The translations under genes and the position numbers were made by a program. A stretch of 64,000 nucleotides of DNA from assembly GCA_032718565.1 (NCBI GenBank), contig JAVGVS010000289.1, forward strand, positions 180,001 through 244,000, in the 5' to 3' direction. The notes under the pieces were generated by a model. The model searched no databases. It was given only the letters and a program-made list of their open reading frames with translations, and was not told the origin of the DNA. Positions 1 to 15,691 of this stretch are shown here, piece after piece. This stretch comes from Distichodus sexfasciatus. Taxonomy: Eukaryota; Chordata; Actinopteri; Characiformes; Distichodontidae. Position 1 is the first letter of the stretch; each line of letters begins with the position of its first letter.

Positions 1-295
1 TGGAAGTAATTCATTTGGGGCTACAACTGTTGTTAGCACTATATGCTTCACCATATTTCACTTAGTTCATGTGTTATGAATGCATTTGTATGTGTTCTTT
101 TAACATATTGTCATAAATATTTGACACATTATCCATCAGTTGATAAGTACAGTGCTGGGAAAGAAAACAGTGTCAAGGACTACAACTTGCTATTAAAGTC
201 TGTCTTTTTGATAAGCAGTGTGCCTCTGCTCTGGAGCGTTTGTTTGAACCTGCAGGGTTTCTGCACTCTTGATTCCGGCTGCCTTTCATTTGTAT

Positions 296-3000
<2,705 letters not shown>

Positions 3001-3039
3001 CAGGGCGGTACAGCTGTCAGACCCGTTCCCCTTGCCGTA

Positions 3040-3317
3040 CAGTCACTACAGCAGAGCAAGTTAAGACACACCAGGATTGAATGAAGGGAGGGGTAAAAAT
3101 AGACAAGTTGGGGGTTCACATGTCAGTAGTGAAGACTTAAGCTTGAAGAAAAGAGGCATTAAACTTGAGACGGAGCTCCAAAGTTGGTGTGACTCACCTC
3201 TTTCTCATCATTAATACAAACAGAGACAGGCGATTTTTGTAGGTGCTGCAAGAGCGCTCTTACAGGAGATCAAACTCAAACTCACTTGACCCACAGCAGC
3301 CTGTCAGATTTCTGCAG
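3040..3317 (+). other. slc7a2: Putative 5' untranslated first exon of slc7a2
   Basis: The sequence ends in a strong splice donor (CTGCAG|GTAAGT, GT at 3318-3319). It lies about 1.27 kb before the acceptor at 4583-4584 (TTTCTAG) that opens the exon carrying the slc7a2 ATG. It carries no long reading frame and is less AT-rich than its surroundings. The 5' boundary is a guess because no clear TATA box or initiator fixes it. The C-rich stretch at 2920-3000 may be part of the promoter. Confidence 0.4.
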
Positions 3318-4598
3318 GTAAGTACAATCACGACATTTCTTTGCACAGTAAACTCATTCTTGAATAATAGTAGTTGCACCTGCTGTAGCTGCAACTGTAC
3401 TGATGTGATTACCATGGTTCAGATTTCAGGAAATTATTTATTGAAGGTACTTGCAAAAATCTGTAAGAATAGTCTTTTGTAAGTTTGATTGGTGCTTCAG
3501 GTAGCACATACTGTAGCATACAGTTGTGTACCTACTATTGTGACCTCAGGACCGTTCCTGAAAGTCTTTCTGAGCTCCGATTTTTACAAGATCTCCACAA
3601 CGTTACATTACTGTGGTAATGTTCCCTTAAGGTCGCTAGTGAATTCCTGAGAGCACATGTGTGTGGCAATACTTATTTAATGGGTCTCAGTTCCAGTCAG
3701 ACTTTTATGATGCAATCCCAGGACTGGATCTGCAGCTTTGTGAACAAGTATGTTGAGAAGTGGCAACATGCCAAAAACATTAAGTTAAAAAAAATAAATA
3801 AAGAGCAAAAACTAATTCAGCCCAGTTGGGATTAAGCGGTTCAGATAATGAATGAACTAATTCATTTGGCATTCAGGTGCAGAAAAAAGAACAAATTCAG
3901 TAAAACAGTAAGCAGTATGACAGTAAGTTAATCACCAAGGACAAATGTTACTGCATGTATGTACTTGTATTACCCCTAAACTTATAAAATTTTAAATAGC
4001 CACATAAAAGCTTAAAAAAGTTTTTAATAAGCCAGAAATTAAAAGTTGCACAACCACTATGCTATGTTGAAAACTCCCTTGGCACACACACCTTATTCAA
4101 CAGCTTCTTTATCAATCAACAACTGTCAAAATTAAGCCTTTTTTTTACCCATTATGTAATATCCGCTCAAGGCTTTCCCCCCCCCCTTTTTTCATTTATG
4201 GCAAAGCTGCTGTAGCACCTGCCCAAAGTACAGACATGTCAAAGCACCTACACAGTTACACTGTCAATTCCTTCATTTTACAAACTTATAGAAACTGCAA
4301 TTTCTCTTTTGTTCCTCTGGACTTACTCAGGAATGCAAGGTCAAACCAAGTAGTGACCCAAGTGTCTGTATAGAGTACTAACTGAACTAGACCTCCTGGT
4401 CTATTAATCCCTTGACAGTTAATTTCATGCGCCGAACAACTACAGTGTGATTTTTTCATTAATGAGAGAAATTAACAGTCCTGGCACTTTCACATTGTTA
4501 TTTACAAACTCAGACAAACATTTTGATGTTCGGTAACATTATAGTGTTATGATGATTGATTGATGCTTCCTCCTGGGTTTCTAGTCTGAAGCGAAAGA

Positions 4599-7500
4599 AT
4601 GCTGGCACACTTGCTGTCATTCGCCCGCTCTCTGGTGCGAAGAAAAAATGTGGACTGTCTTGAGGACTCTAAGCTGTGTCGCTGCCTTTCCACGGTGGAC
4701 CTGATCGCCCTAGGAGTTGGCAGCACTTTGGGGGCCGGGGTGTACGTACTCGCCGGAGAGGTTGCCAAAGGCGACTCTGGACCCAGCATTGTGGTGTCTT
4801 TCCTCATCGCTGCTCTGGCCTCAGTGATGGCAGGCTTGTGCTATGCTGAGTTTGGCGCTCGAGTGCCCAAGACTGGCTCAGCATATCTGTATAGCTATGT
4901 GACTGTAGGAGAACTCTTGGCCTTTATCACAGGCTGGAATCTCATCCTCTCCTATGTCATAGGTAGGTGACAGCTGAGTCCGCTGAGTCCTCTTTTTGCT
5001 TTTACAAATACACACATGACCCTAAAAACTACTTTAAATAGACTTTTACTTTGGCTGTACTTGATTAGCCCCAAACCACCTAAACCAAATGTCTTGGATG
5101 ATCGATTTCTTTACATCTCATGAATGTAAATCTACTTTAAATGAAAGACACAGTCATAATCTGTATCTCATTTGATGCAGGGACCTCAAGTGTGGCCAGA
5201 GCTTGGAGTGGAACATTTGATGAACTAATAGGAGGGCATATAGAACAATTCTGCAAAATGTACTTCAGAATGAACTTGCCAGGCCTTGCAGAGTATCCAG
5301 ACTTCTTTGCAGTTTGCCTTATCTTGCTGCTTTCAGGTATTTACTACTTTAAAAATACAATAATGTACAGCATTTTTACTTGGTATTAACTCTTCAAGTC
5401 CCTTTAAACATTTTCTACTAGCAAGGGCTGCAGGATCAACTGTCACAGGTCTCTGACATGCTCTAGAGTGTTTTTATGCCAACAACTTTTTTAATCAACA
5501 AAAACAAGCTTGAACATGTGCCTGATGTGGGCAAATCTTTTTCCTTAATCCAATAAGAAATAGAACGTTGTATAACATTTAGCTAATGAGAAACTGCAAG
5601 CACAGAGTGAATAAAACATGTTATTGGCTCTTGTGCCTTGAGCATGTGGCTTTTCAGGATTCCAACTCAGTTGGCATCCATATCTCTCTAATATTGCAGA
5701 AAGCTTGGCACTTGATTTGCTGGACTGATCACACTGTGCCAAGAAGCCAGTGTAAACAGAACATTTTCAAGGATACAATTAGTTGACGATGTAGTTCCTG
5801 ACATGCTGTTCATATCACACACAATATATAACATTTTGGAAAAGGTTATGTTAAATGAAGTATATATTAAAAATAGTAAAGGGTAAAAGCAAAATTTACA
5901 ATTGATAAGATGGACATGTGTTTGCATTTTTAATCTCACATAATCTCATCAATCTCATCATAATTTGAATATAAAGAAGACCTAAAACTGAGCAAGGTAG
6001 CATATATAAATATTAACAAGATTGTTCTCTGATATCTTTTATTTCCTCAGGTCTTCTTTCCTTTGGTGTTAAAGAGTCAGCATGGGTCAACAAAATTTTC
6101 ACAGCCGTAAATGTGCTTGTGCTCCTGTTTGTCATTGTCTCTGGCTTTGTCAAAGGAGACTCTGATAATTGGAATATATCAGAAGAATCTCTCGTCAATA
6201 TTACTATTGTGACAAGGTGAGAGACTGAATCTGGAAGCAATAAAAATACAGTACTGTATAGTACTCTATTGCCTGCTATTACATTCAATATGCAAAAAAA
6301 TATTTACCTATTACCATTTTCAATGATTACAGGAATCTCTCTTGCACTGAAAATGTCACCAGTGATTATGGCTCTGGAGGATTTTTGCCTTATGGATTTG
6401 GAGGAACCCTGGCTGGTGCTGCCACATGTTTTTATGCCTTTGTAGGATTTGACTGCATTGCAACAACAGGTAAAGTTAGACATAATACATTTATTATGGT
6501 TTTTAGGCTTTAAGTCTTTCATTAATAAAATGCATTCTATATGTATTAACATAATAGAAAGAAGTAAAACAAAACAAAGTATATTTAAAATGTTTAAATG
6601 TTGTTTAGGTGAGGAGGTGAAGAATCCTCAGAAGGCTATTCCCATTGGTATTGTGTCTTCTCTGCTGATTTGCTTCTTGGCTTACTTTGGTGTGTCTGCT
6701 GCCCTCACCCTTATGATGCCTTACTATCTCCTGGATGAAAAGAGCCCTCTCCCAGTAGCTTTTGAATATGTTGGCTGGGGACCTGCTAAATATGTGGTCG
6801 CAGTAGGGTCTCTGTGTGCATTATCAACCAGGTAACTATCCACTTTATGAGTATTACTGAGAATCTTCTTTAAATGATGTTAATTAGAATGTTAATTTTA
6901 CATCTGAAAAGTTGGGTTCCTGTCAGAAGAGTGGCTGTGTCTAAATGTGGGATGGGGCGTTAAAAGTATGATTTATGGTTTAATGTGAATTGCCTTGTGT
7001 CTGTTGGATTGATTCGCTAAACTTTCCAATAATGGTTTGGTGGTGGTTTATGTCAATTAGGACCACACATACAGTACTGTGCAAAAGTTTTAGGCAGGTG
7101 TGAAAAAATGCTGTAAACAAAGAATGCTTTCAATAATGGAAGTGTTAATCATTTACTTTCATCAATCAACAAAATGCAGTGAATGAACAAAAGAGAAATC
7201 TAAATCAAATCAACATTTGCTGTGACAAACCTTTGCCTTCAAAACAGCATCAATTCTTCTAGGTACACTTCAACACAGTTTTTGAAGGAACTCGGCTGGT
7301 AGGTTGTTCCAAACATCTTGGAGAACTAACCACAGATCTATAATCCTATAATCCTACAAAATAATATAACGACTACAAAATAATATAATGACTATAATCC
7401 TACAAAATTAGGATTATAGATCTGTGGTTAGTTCTCCAAGATGTTTGGAACAACCTACCAGCCGAGTTCCTTCAAAAACTTTGTGCAAGTGTACCTATAA

Positions 7501-10500
7501 GAATTGATGCTGGTTTGAAGGCAAAAGGTATTAACAGCAAATATTGATTTGATTTAGATTTTTCTTTTGTTCGCTCACTTTGCGTTTTGTAAATTGATAA
7601 AAAATAAACAAACATTATTCATATTTCTGAAAGCATTCTTTGTTTACAGCATTTTTTTCACACCTGCCTAAAACTTTTGCACAGTACTGTACATTTCCTT
7701 AAATCCCACTTATAATCTCAGATTTGTTATCACAATATTTCAAGATAAAACCAAAGCATGCCTGCAGTCTTACTTTTTTCCTGGTGAGTGAAAACACTTG
7801 AGCACAAACTGTAGTGCTCCCCATGAGATCTACTGTGCATGTAGCATCTACTGTAGTTCTGCCATAGGATTAGACATCAAGAATTTCAGTTCATTGGTAG
7901 AACTGGAAATTTATATTAGACTTGGAAACAGTACAGCAGGATGAAAACACTTGGACCAATTAACATAGAGGACTATTTGACAAATTCAAACTTCAAAATG
8001 TAATGCAATTAAATTTTAAGAATGTTTTAAGCATTTTAAATAGAATATCCATTTTAAATAATGTTTTAAGCACTTGAGTTCCATATGGAAACATCCAGGA
8101 AAAAAATAAGATGATATAATTGAATAGTCCAATCCCCAAACTCTTGTTAACCCTTCTGTGTATTAATATTTATAGATTCATAAAAAATCCCTGGCTTGCC
8201 ATCTGGTTTAAACAGAAGATCTTTAAATTCATATATCATGTCCACTCAAGTGTACATGATGCATAAAATGGTTAAATACAATTCTGAGTTACACCAACCT
8301 CAGTAGTATTTTTATCTGAAAAGAAGATATTATAAAGAGCATTTGGGGATCTGGCCAATAGCATGTGACTGTTATGCTCTGTGCTTGAGGTGCAGTGTGG
8401 CTGGTGAGACAGGGTTTGCCTTACTAATGTGTTGGTCCTATGCATGTCTCTGCCCCAAATGCAGTCTGCTGGGTTCCATTTTCCCAATGCCTCGTGTAAT
8501 CTATGCTATGGCAGAGGATGGGGTGCTTTTCAAAGTGTTAGCCCGAATCAATCCTAAGACGAAGACCCCAATAATTGCCACAATGACCTCCGGTGTAGTT
8601 GCAGGTGAGAGTTGAGGATTAAACTGTGCAAACCTGACAAAGCGTTCCATCAGGCAAATGTGAAGGTCCACAATTAGACTATGATTGGCAGATTTGAAAA
8701 AATCTAAAAGGCCAAAATACAACCCAAAAAATATATGAATGAATTGTTGTGCCTGGATACGGCAAAAATTGATTCACAATTGCCTGTGGTCTCTTAAACA
8801 ACCTTAATTGTTGAGTGTTCTTTATGTTTGAACCATGACCCCTTTTTTGTCTCTAGCCTGTTGGGCTCCATGTTTCCTCTTCCCCGCATACTGTTTGCCA
8901 TGGCACGAGATGGCATACTGTTCAGATTTCTTTCCAAAGTGAGTAAGCGTCAGTCACCGGTGGCTGCCACAATGGCAGCGGGCATAACCGCGGGTAAGCT
9001 CTGACACAGAGATGCCTGATGTGACCTGGCGTCTCATTCTCCACATTGTGTGTCAGCTGGGTGGAGGTGCATTGTGTGCATGCTTGATCTTGTGGTGGTG
9101 GTGGATGCATGCTTTTAGTTTGGTGGTGGTAGTGGTGGTATAATTGATATCTATTCGGTTGCTCGTCTGCTTCCCCTGCGCTCGGCACATTTGGCTTTTT
9201 CCCATTTTGACAATTTGATAAAAGGATGCAGTGGATAAAATAGACTCCCTCTTTGGTAGTCAGGATAGATGTGTGTACATTGTAAAAGAAAAGATTTTGG
9301 ATGATCTTTTAAGGTCAAAGAGAAAACTACAAGTTGTGGATGACAAGGCCTTTGTACAGGCCTGGTGACCATGGATTCCAAATCATCCAGGAAAGAATTC
9401 AATGGTTTCATGCTAGGTCCAAATCCAAGTCCAGTTAAACACAGACAGTTTGACTGGATCCAAGATACATTGCCGTCTTCACTTTTGTTACACAGACCAA
9501 GCACAGTTTTTACATCTCTCTTCACCACACATATGCTAAATATGTTTAATATGTGATTGCTAAAAGTCTCAAGAACTAATATATAGAGTATTTCATTTTG
9601 CCCAAATGGAAATGTACATGGAGATGTACCATGTACATCAGCACATATTTTAAAAGTTTTGTGCCTCTCTCACCTAAACAACTCTCAGATTTTCTTCCCC
9701 GTTAAGAATTTATTTTCCTGTTACATCGTTACAGGCAATACCTTGCATTTACATTGTCAAAAAAAAGTGTCCCCTTGTGATCCTGTCAAGTAAGATTTAA
9801 GTGCTACATTAAGTTTTATACAATTAAGTGCTATATGCAATGCAGTGTAGTGACATGGGGTGGCAAGACTGGAATTGAAAAAATGTGCAAAAAGAAATAC
9901 ATAAATCAAATGCAGGGATATGTGCAGCTCTTTGTAGTATCAGCTGCAGATTGCGATTGTGTGAGAGAGAGCAGTGTACATTGAACACTTTGATGCTAGC
10001 AGGGGTGAGCTCAGTGAGAGCTGGAGATTTTGTAACACAGCTGCATGGAGGGTAGAGGGTAGAGCACATACAGCATACAGCAGTGGGCAGTGGTATTCAG
10101 CCAGTCAGGCTTTGGCTTGAGAGGCCCTTGTTCCTGTCGTGAGTAAAGACCATATTGAAATACTTTAGGATTATTAGTGTACAGTACTGACCTGCTGAGA
10201 GGACGTTAGGGCACCTGTAGCAGTGCACTGGTGTCACGGGGAGGGACTGGAATTGACTGCTTGAAAAAGTCAAAGTCAAAGTAAACTTTGTCTCCTCTAC
10301 TATATACAAATATATAAAGAGAGGAGATGACATGGCTCCAGTTATTACAGTACAAAGAACAAATACATATAAACAAAAATAACAGCAGAGTTGAGTTTAT
10401 GTGTTATGTGCAGGTTCAAGATTTTAGAATTGTTACTGGTGTTGTTCATGGTTGATGAAGTGTTGGCTGAGATGTAATATGTGACTTGATAATGTCCTGA

Positions 10501-13500
10501 CTTTGTCTATTTCTTTGAATTCCAACATCGGTTGCTCCTTTTCTTCATTGGAATAGAAAAAAAATCCACAATATCAAGGACTATAACTTAAAATCAAGGG
10601 GTTGTAACTACAAGTTACTTGATCATGTTCAGATTTTCTTTGGAGTACTGTGACCAACATGCTGTCAGAATTTTCAGACATACATTGAAAATAGCTTATG
10701 GATATTAACTGTAAGCACAATTGTAAGAATACATATCCACATTCATACATTTGCCAAAGTGCTTTATGTTTATTAACATCTATTTTTATATTCAAATCAT
10801 CTGTTTTACATTGGTTTCACATGGTTCCCTGCGCCATCGACTGTTCTTTTCTGCATTCTCTTTAATATTCTCTCTCTGGTATGACTGTTGATTGACCTAT
10901 GATTAACATTTTTTTTTGTATTTTCTTAATGCTTCTTGTTTTACTTTATTGTTACTTAATAAGTATTAACCAGGAATTCATAATACAACCATTATAGTTG
11001 TTTCAGAAATCTGAAATTGACATCTTTGGTTCTAGTAACCAATATCTAAAGGAGTGTTTATGAATTCCTGATTAAGCAACCCAGATTGCATGCTAGTGAG
11101 GCATTCATGTATTTATTATGTATTATTTACATTAACTGTTATGTCAACATATTTCTTTAAAGGTAGTGTTATTTCATAAATGTTATTTTTAATCCAATGT
11201 TTTTTTTAACACCCACCCCTCAGCTATCATGGCTTGCATTTTTGACCTGAAAGCCTTGGTGGACATGATGTCTATTGGAACTTTACTGGCCTACTCGTTG
11301 GTAGCTGCTTGCGTTCTTATTCTCAGGTTGGTGCCCATTTTTAGTTAAACCCCATGATTAATCGGACTGGAATCAGCGTATGACGTAATCAACTGAATAT
11401 AGCCATTGTGCATGTTTAGTGTAGTTCATGATTCTGTTTATTTAGGCTTGTTTTCAAAGTCCATTTTAAGGGGCACACAGTTCTGTTTTCTAAAATCCTA
11501 AAAATGTCCCCTGCATGAAAAACAGGAATTTTAAGAATGTTTTGGGTTGTTGACTAAAACACACACAGGGCTGATCCACACACCAAAAGGCCTTTCAGTA
11601 CAAGTGGGGAGGAGGGCTTGCATATAGCCTATCAGAGACTATTAGTGACTATGTGGGTGTGGCGTTCCAAACATAACAGCTATGTTCACTGATATAGTTA
11701 CACAGCTCTGTGTTCTGTGGCCCACCACGAAACCAAATTTGGTAAATACCTGATATCAAGAACCCATGGCTAATAAGTGCAAATTATCATGTTTTTGTCT
11801 GTTAGTTGCTGTAATCATGCAGTGTGCATTGTCTGTTACTTTAAAACAATTAAACAAATTATTTCACTGATTGCAACTTCTATCTTAATAGAGTTAATAT
11901 ACATATAAATTCAGTCATTGCAACTTCTGTCTTAATAGACATAATATCCACTGTTAAAAAAAAAACATTAGTGACTGATAAAGGATCACCTCCGCCTATC
12001 AAGAATATCTGTTTAAGTAATTAATCAGCTTCTCCATTCATGCCAGCAAGGCGGGGGTGCAAACAGACAAGAATGGTTGCAAGTGTGAGGTTTTAGACTT
12101 AAGTTTAATGAACAACAAACCGAAACTGAATAAACCCACTCAGAGAACACATCCGCAGAGAGCAACAGAGACAAGACAGGAGAAAGGCAGGCTTAAATAC
12201 TTTTTACACTGGTGTAGCACATTAGGCTAATGATCATCTGGTGGCAGAATGTGGAAACGGTACAAATGGCAAAAGGTCAATACAGCTCATCATTTGAAGA
12301 CAAAAAACTTGTGAAGATGTTTGTCTTTAAGCAGAAACTTGTCAGTGTAGGATGAAAATAGACAGACAAAATATTTTTTAATGTGAACTTGCTGTCCCTG
12401 TGCTAACAAGATAAAAATGGGAAACTGTTAAAAATGAGCATAAGCACACAGCAAAAATTGAGCAGTAGCCGAGGAAGAAAAAAAATTAGTCATTGCTTTG
12501 CCTAGTCAAAGCCCAGATTTAAAGCATTTTGAAAATCTGGGGAATAATTCAAACTTTGCAGTTCAATCAAAAGACGATTTGAATGAACATGTCTAGATGT
12601 GCAAAATTGGAATAGTTATATCCAGGCAAATGTATTATCATGGATTTCAACTTAAAGGTCCCATATTATACATTTTGTCAACAAACTCTCACATTAGGTA
12701 TTTTCACATGCTTTTTACTCCTCTGTTTCAGTCCCTTTCAGAACAAGCTGTTTCTCATTAGTATTCCTAAATGCAAATGAGCCGCTGTTGCTCACTCCCC
12801 ACTCCGGAACTGGGATGTAGACAGCACGACGAGTGTTCACCTCACGTGAAAATAATCGGCATGGCTGCTGCTAACAGACCATCCATACAGTCATACATGT
12901 TCAACACAACACTCCGCCGGTAGACTTCTTCATTGCGATTCCTATGCTGCCGCTTGCGAGAAAACATGGCAGATCAGGAAGCGCTAGCAGTTCTACCTGG
13001 TGGGCAAAGGTTCTCAGATAGGGGGGGTGGAGTTATTCAAATATCCCCTAATGTGACATAGAGTTAAGGGAGAAATCTGAACGGCTCATTTAAGCATTTT
13101 TGTCATTTGTTAATTAATAATAACACTGTTTGAAATCAAACACAATTGACCATTTTTAAAATCAATTTTACAGTCTTTGTAGAGGACGTACAGGCCCAAA
13201 TGGATGTCCAAAGAACAGAACAGGACAGGGATTTTATTCATAATATATAATAACATTTTGGATTTTTTGTTTTTAATGTTTTGAAACAGTAGAAGGTCTA
13301 TACTGTACTGTTGTGAATAAATTTGGCTGAAAAACTTACCTTTTCCATCCTAAAAACGTGACTTTCTTGAGGTGAGGAATTCAATTCCAGCAGAATGTTA
13401 AAAGTTTCTGTTTTGACCACTCTACTCCAATATTTACGCTAAATCCACTCATTGACTAGCGTGAAGATATTTCTCCAGAATCCATCTTCGTCTCCTGAGT

Positions 13501-15691
13501 TCAGTTAACCTAACGCAGGTGGGCTATCCGTGTGGCTGTGAATGCAGTGTAGGCTACCGTAAATGCAAACGTAGCCGCGACCGCACCAAGCGTCTGTGAG
13601 TGCTACGTCGATAGTCAACTTCAAAGGCAAATTTCTCCGTTTCTCACTTTGCGTGACAGGAGAAACCCGACTCCTTTGAATGTTGATATCTCAGCCATGT
13701 GTCGTCCGATTCATTCGATATAGGTATCGTTTTGAAGGTTGACATAATACATAATAAAACATAATAATACCTTAATTTTGAAAATTTGAGAGAAGTGACT
13801 GGTTTTGCCTTGGAGGGTCATAAATATGAAGTGAGTGAAGCATATCAAGACAAACAAGCCAGAAACAGACATGGGGAAAACAGAAATGGTGGCCAGTAGT
13901 GGCTATATGGGGAATAACAGCCCAGATCATGACACCATGTGTCTGGATTGTTGTATGTCATAAGTTGCAAAATCAGTATGTTTTGAAGGGGAGTTTTTTT
14001 TTCTATGCACTAAGAAAAATATGGTTTTCATACTTCTAAGCAAAAGAAGGTGTTTTTGTTAATTGCATGAAAGTCATGTGTCGTGTCACTGTTCTTTGTT
14101 TCAGATACCGCCCAGATTCTACGTTTCAAAGTCCCAGAATCAGTGAAGAGGGGGGAGAAGTGGGTGAGTCTGAGCTAACTGAGTCAGAGTCTCACCTCAA
14201 CCGACTGAAAGATGGAGAGACAACACTCCATTCTCTCCTCCACCCCACTCTGCAGCCCACTAAAGCCTCCTCCACTGCCGTCAACATGGCCGTCAGCATC
14301 ATCGGTCAGCATCCCTTCCTCTACCTCTAATACAAATTATATTTGCTACTACTTTCTTTCCAAGAAGCAACAAATTATTGCTGCTGTTTTAAAAAAAATT
14401 CCACATTCCAAAGGCTGAAACTCCAGCCACAAAATATTGATAAATTTTTCTCTTCTTTTTGCAGTGATCTCAGTATGTGTGATAAGTGCACTTACTACCC
14501 ACTGCATACAGGCCATTCTTAACGTGGAGATCTGGATTCTGGCATTGCTTGCAGTCTTTTTGCTCATCTTTTTTGCTTGCATCTTTTTGGTCTACAGACA
14601 ACCACAAACTAGCAAGAAGGTCTCTTTCATGGTAGGTTTAGCTGCAAAATGTCATGAGGTTGAGGAGGTGTGTGTGTGATGCATATATAGCATGGATGTG
14701 GTCTGATGTATATATTTTGTAATAACCGGAATATTTGTGATAATATCTTTGGTAATTTGGGGAAGGCGCTTGAATACTTTAGTGAATGCAAAATTATTTT
14801 AGGCCTTGTTCAGGTTACAAACATCAAAACCAACAGCGCAAGAAATATGTTATAGTAAGCTTCTGCAGTTCTTGCTAGTGCGCTGTGTACAGATGTTCAT
14901 TACTCTGTGTTTATTTGTTCTTCAGGTTCCCCTTTTGCCCTTCCTCCCTATTCTGAGTATACTTGTCAATGTTTACCTCATGGTGCAGCTAAATGGAGAC
15001 ACGTGGATTCGTTTTTCTGTCTGGATGGCTGTGGGTAAGCCTCTGTCTCTCTCCCGCTCACACACACATACACACCTGCATGCACATACATGTACTGTAT
15101 GTTTGCATGCATACACTTTCTTTCCCATTTACAGTCACGTTCCTAGATCTAAATCGTCCTACACCTAGACCTCTAATGAACCTTACCTTCGTGACCAAAG
15201 TTAAACATTTTGGTTGTAATAAACAGAACATTTCTATAAAATCATATTTCCTTATAAGGACATAACCTAATTAACAAATATATAGATATGTCCAAAAAAA
15301 AACAAAAATTAACATATGTGACAATTACCTCCAAAAAATGCTGATCAAACCTAAACCTAAACACACACACACACACACACACACATATGCAAGTACATGC
15401 ACATTCAGAAGAACCCAAAGTGACTTCAGACTAACTTGTCATACTGAATAAGCTTCTCTTTGTGCTGGACTATATTAGAGGCTTATGGGTGTGGGTTTGA
15501 GTGTGTAAACTAATTTAATTCACTGTTCTACATCCACAGGCTTTTTCATTTATTTCGGTTATGGAATGTGGCACAGCAGTGAACACAAGAGGCAGCAGCA
15601 CAGGGCTCACACCATCCAAGAAAAAAAGATGTTCAGAAAGGATGGCAGTGTGGACAAATTCATCCGTTCAGAAAAGACTAGTCAGTTTTAA
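4599..15691 (+). CDS. slc7a2: Cationic amino acid transporter 2 (CAT-2), multi-exon
   Basis: Sodium-independent plasma-membrane carrier for arginine, lysine and ornithine (SLC7 CAT subfamily). Coding exons: 4599-4962, 5181-5336, 6051-6216, 6333-6469, 6609-6831, then either 8465-8604 or 8857-8993, 11224-11326, 14105-14304, 14465-14631, 14926-15034, 15540-15691. All phases agree and give 638 aa (CAT-2B form) or 637 aa (CAT-2A form), against about 658 in human. The start ATG at 4599 gives an N-terminus matching mammalian CAT-2, and the first membrane segment holds GVGSTLGAG (residues 39-47). Four N-glycosylation sequons (NIS, NIT, NLS, NVT) fall near residues 215-240, the extracellular loop glycosylated in the family. 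The cytoplasmic loop encoded by 14105-14304 is divergent. The C-terminus EKTSQF resembles the human end EKTSEF. Identification is by remembered family similarity and is very secure. Confidence 0.97.
7070..7691. mobile_element. Foldback MITE (Tc1/mariner-like ends), about 620 bp
   Basis: The left end TACAGTACTGTGCAAAAG has its exact reverse complement at the right end. The whole element is a near-perfect palindrome with arms of about 300 bases around a short centre near 7350-7400. TA at both outer edges fits a TA target duplication. It sits in the slc7a2 intron just before the mutually exclusive exons. There is no transposase frame, so it is non-autonomous. Confidence 0.9.
8465..8604 (+). CDS. 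slc7a2: slc7a2 alternative exon, CAT-2B (high-affinity) type
   Basis: First of two homologous exons that can each complete the split serine codon left by exon 6609-6831 and each end in the same phase before exon 11224-11326. It encodes SLLGSIFPMPRVIYAMAEDG and then INPKTKTPIIAT, like CAT-1 and mammalian CAT-2B. It has Glu at residue 366 (AMAEDG) and an Asn at residue 378 that the other exon lacks. The acceptor is AAATGCAG and the donor GCAG|GTGAGA. In mammals this form is the inducible, high-affinity, low-capacity one. Confidence 0.93.
8857..8993 (+). CDS. slc7a2: slc7a2 alternative exon, CAT-2A (low-affinity) type
   Basis: Second of the two mutually exclusive exons, 252 bases after the first. 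It encodes SLLGSMFPLPRILFAMARDG and then VSKRQSPVAAT. It has Arg at residue 366 (AMARDG) and is one codon shorter (137 against 140 bases) because the Asn is absent. The acceptor is TTTGTCTCTAG and the donor GCGG|GTAAGC. In mammals this form is the low-affinity, high-capacity liver type. Using both exons together would shift the frame, because each ends in a one-base codon remnant while the next would need two, so the choice is exclusive. Confidence 0.93.
8994..11223. other. slc7a2 intron after the alternative exons
   Basis: No exon is seen. A GTGG-rich stretch lies at 9088-9140. A short imperfect hairpin (GTCTCCTCT...AGAGGAGATGAC) lies at 10290-10331 beside a repeated AGTCAAAGTCAAAG motif, which may be a degraded interspersed repeat. 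The small reading frames here do not resemble known proteins. Confidence 0.5.
12030..13950. repeat. Cluster of decayed interspersed repeats in slc7a2 intron
   Basis: The intron 11327-14104 holds sequence unlike its AT-rich surroundings. From about 12652 it begins AAAGGTCCCATATTATA, which resembles the start of a common fish non-autonomous DNA element, but I cannot find a matching right end. The block 13340-13760 is richer in CG and could be another old element. Boundaries and families are uncertain. Confidence 0.35.
15050..15385. repeat. CA-flanked CCTAAC-type repeat, degenerate copy
   Basis: The last slc7a2 intron holds a block bounded on both sides by CA repeats (near 15060-15080 and 15360-15385). 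The interior resembles, in the same order, the block at 32524-32856: CCTACACCTA followed by a series of CCT-rich motifs, then TTCTATAAAATCAT, then TTTCCTTATAAGGA (TTTCCTCATGGGGA in the other copy). It looks like an older copy of the same family. Confidence 0.5.
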
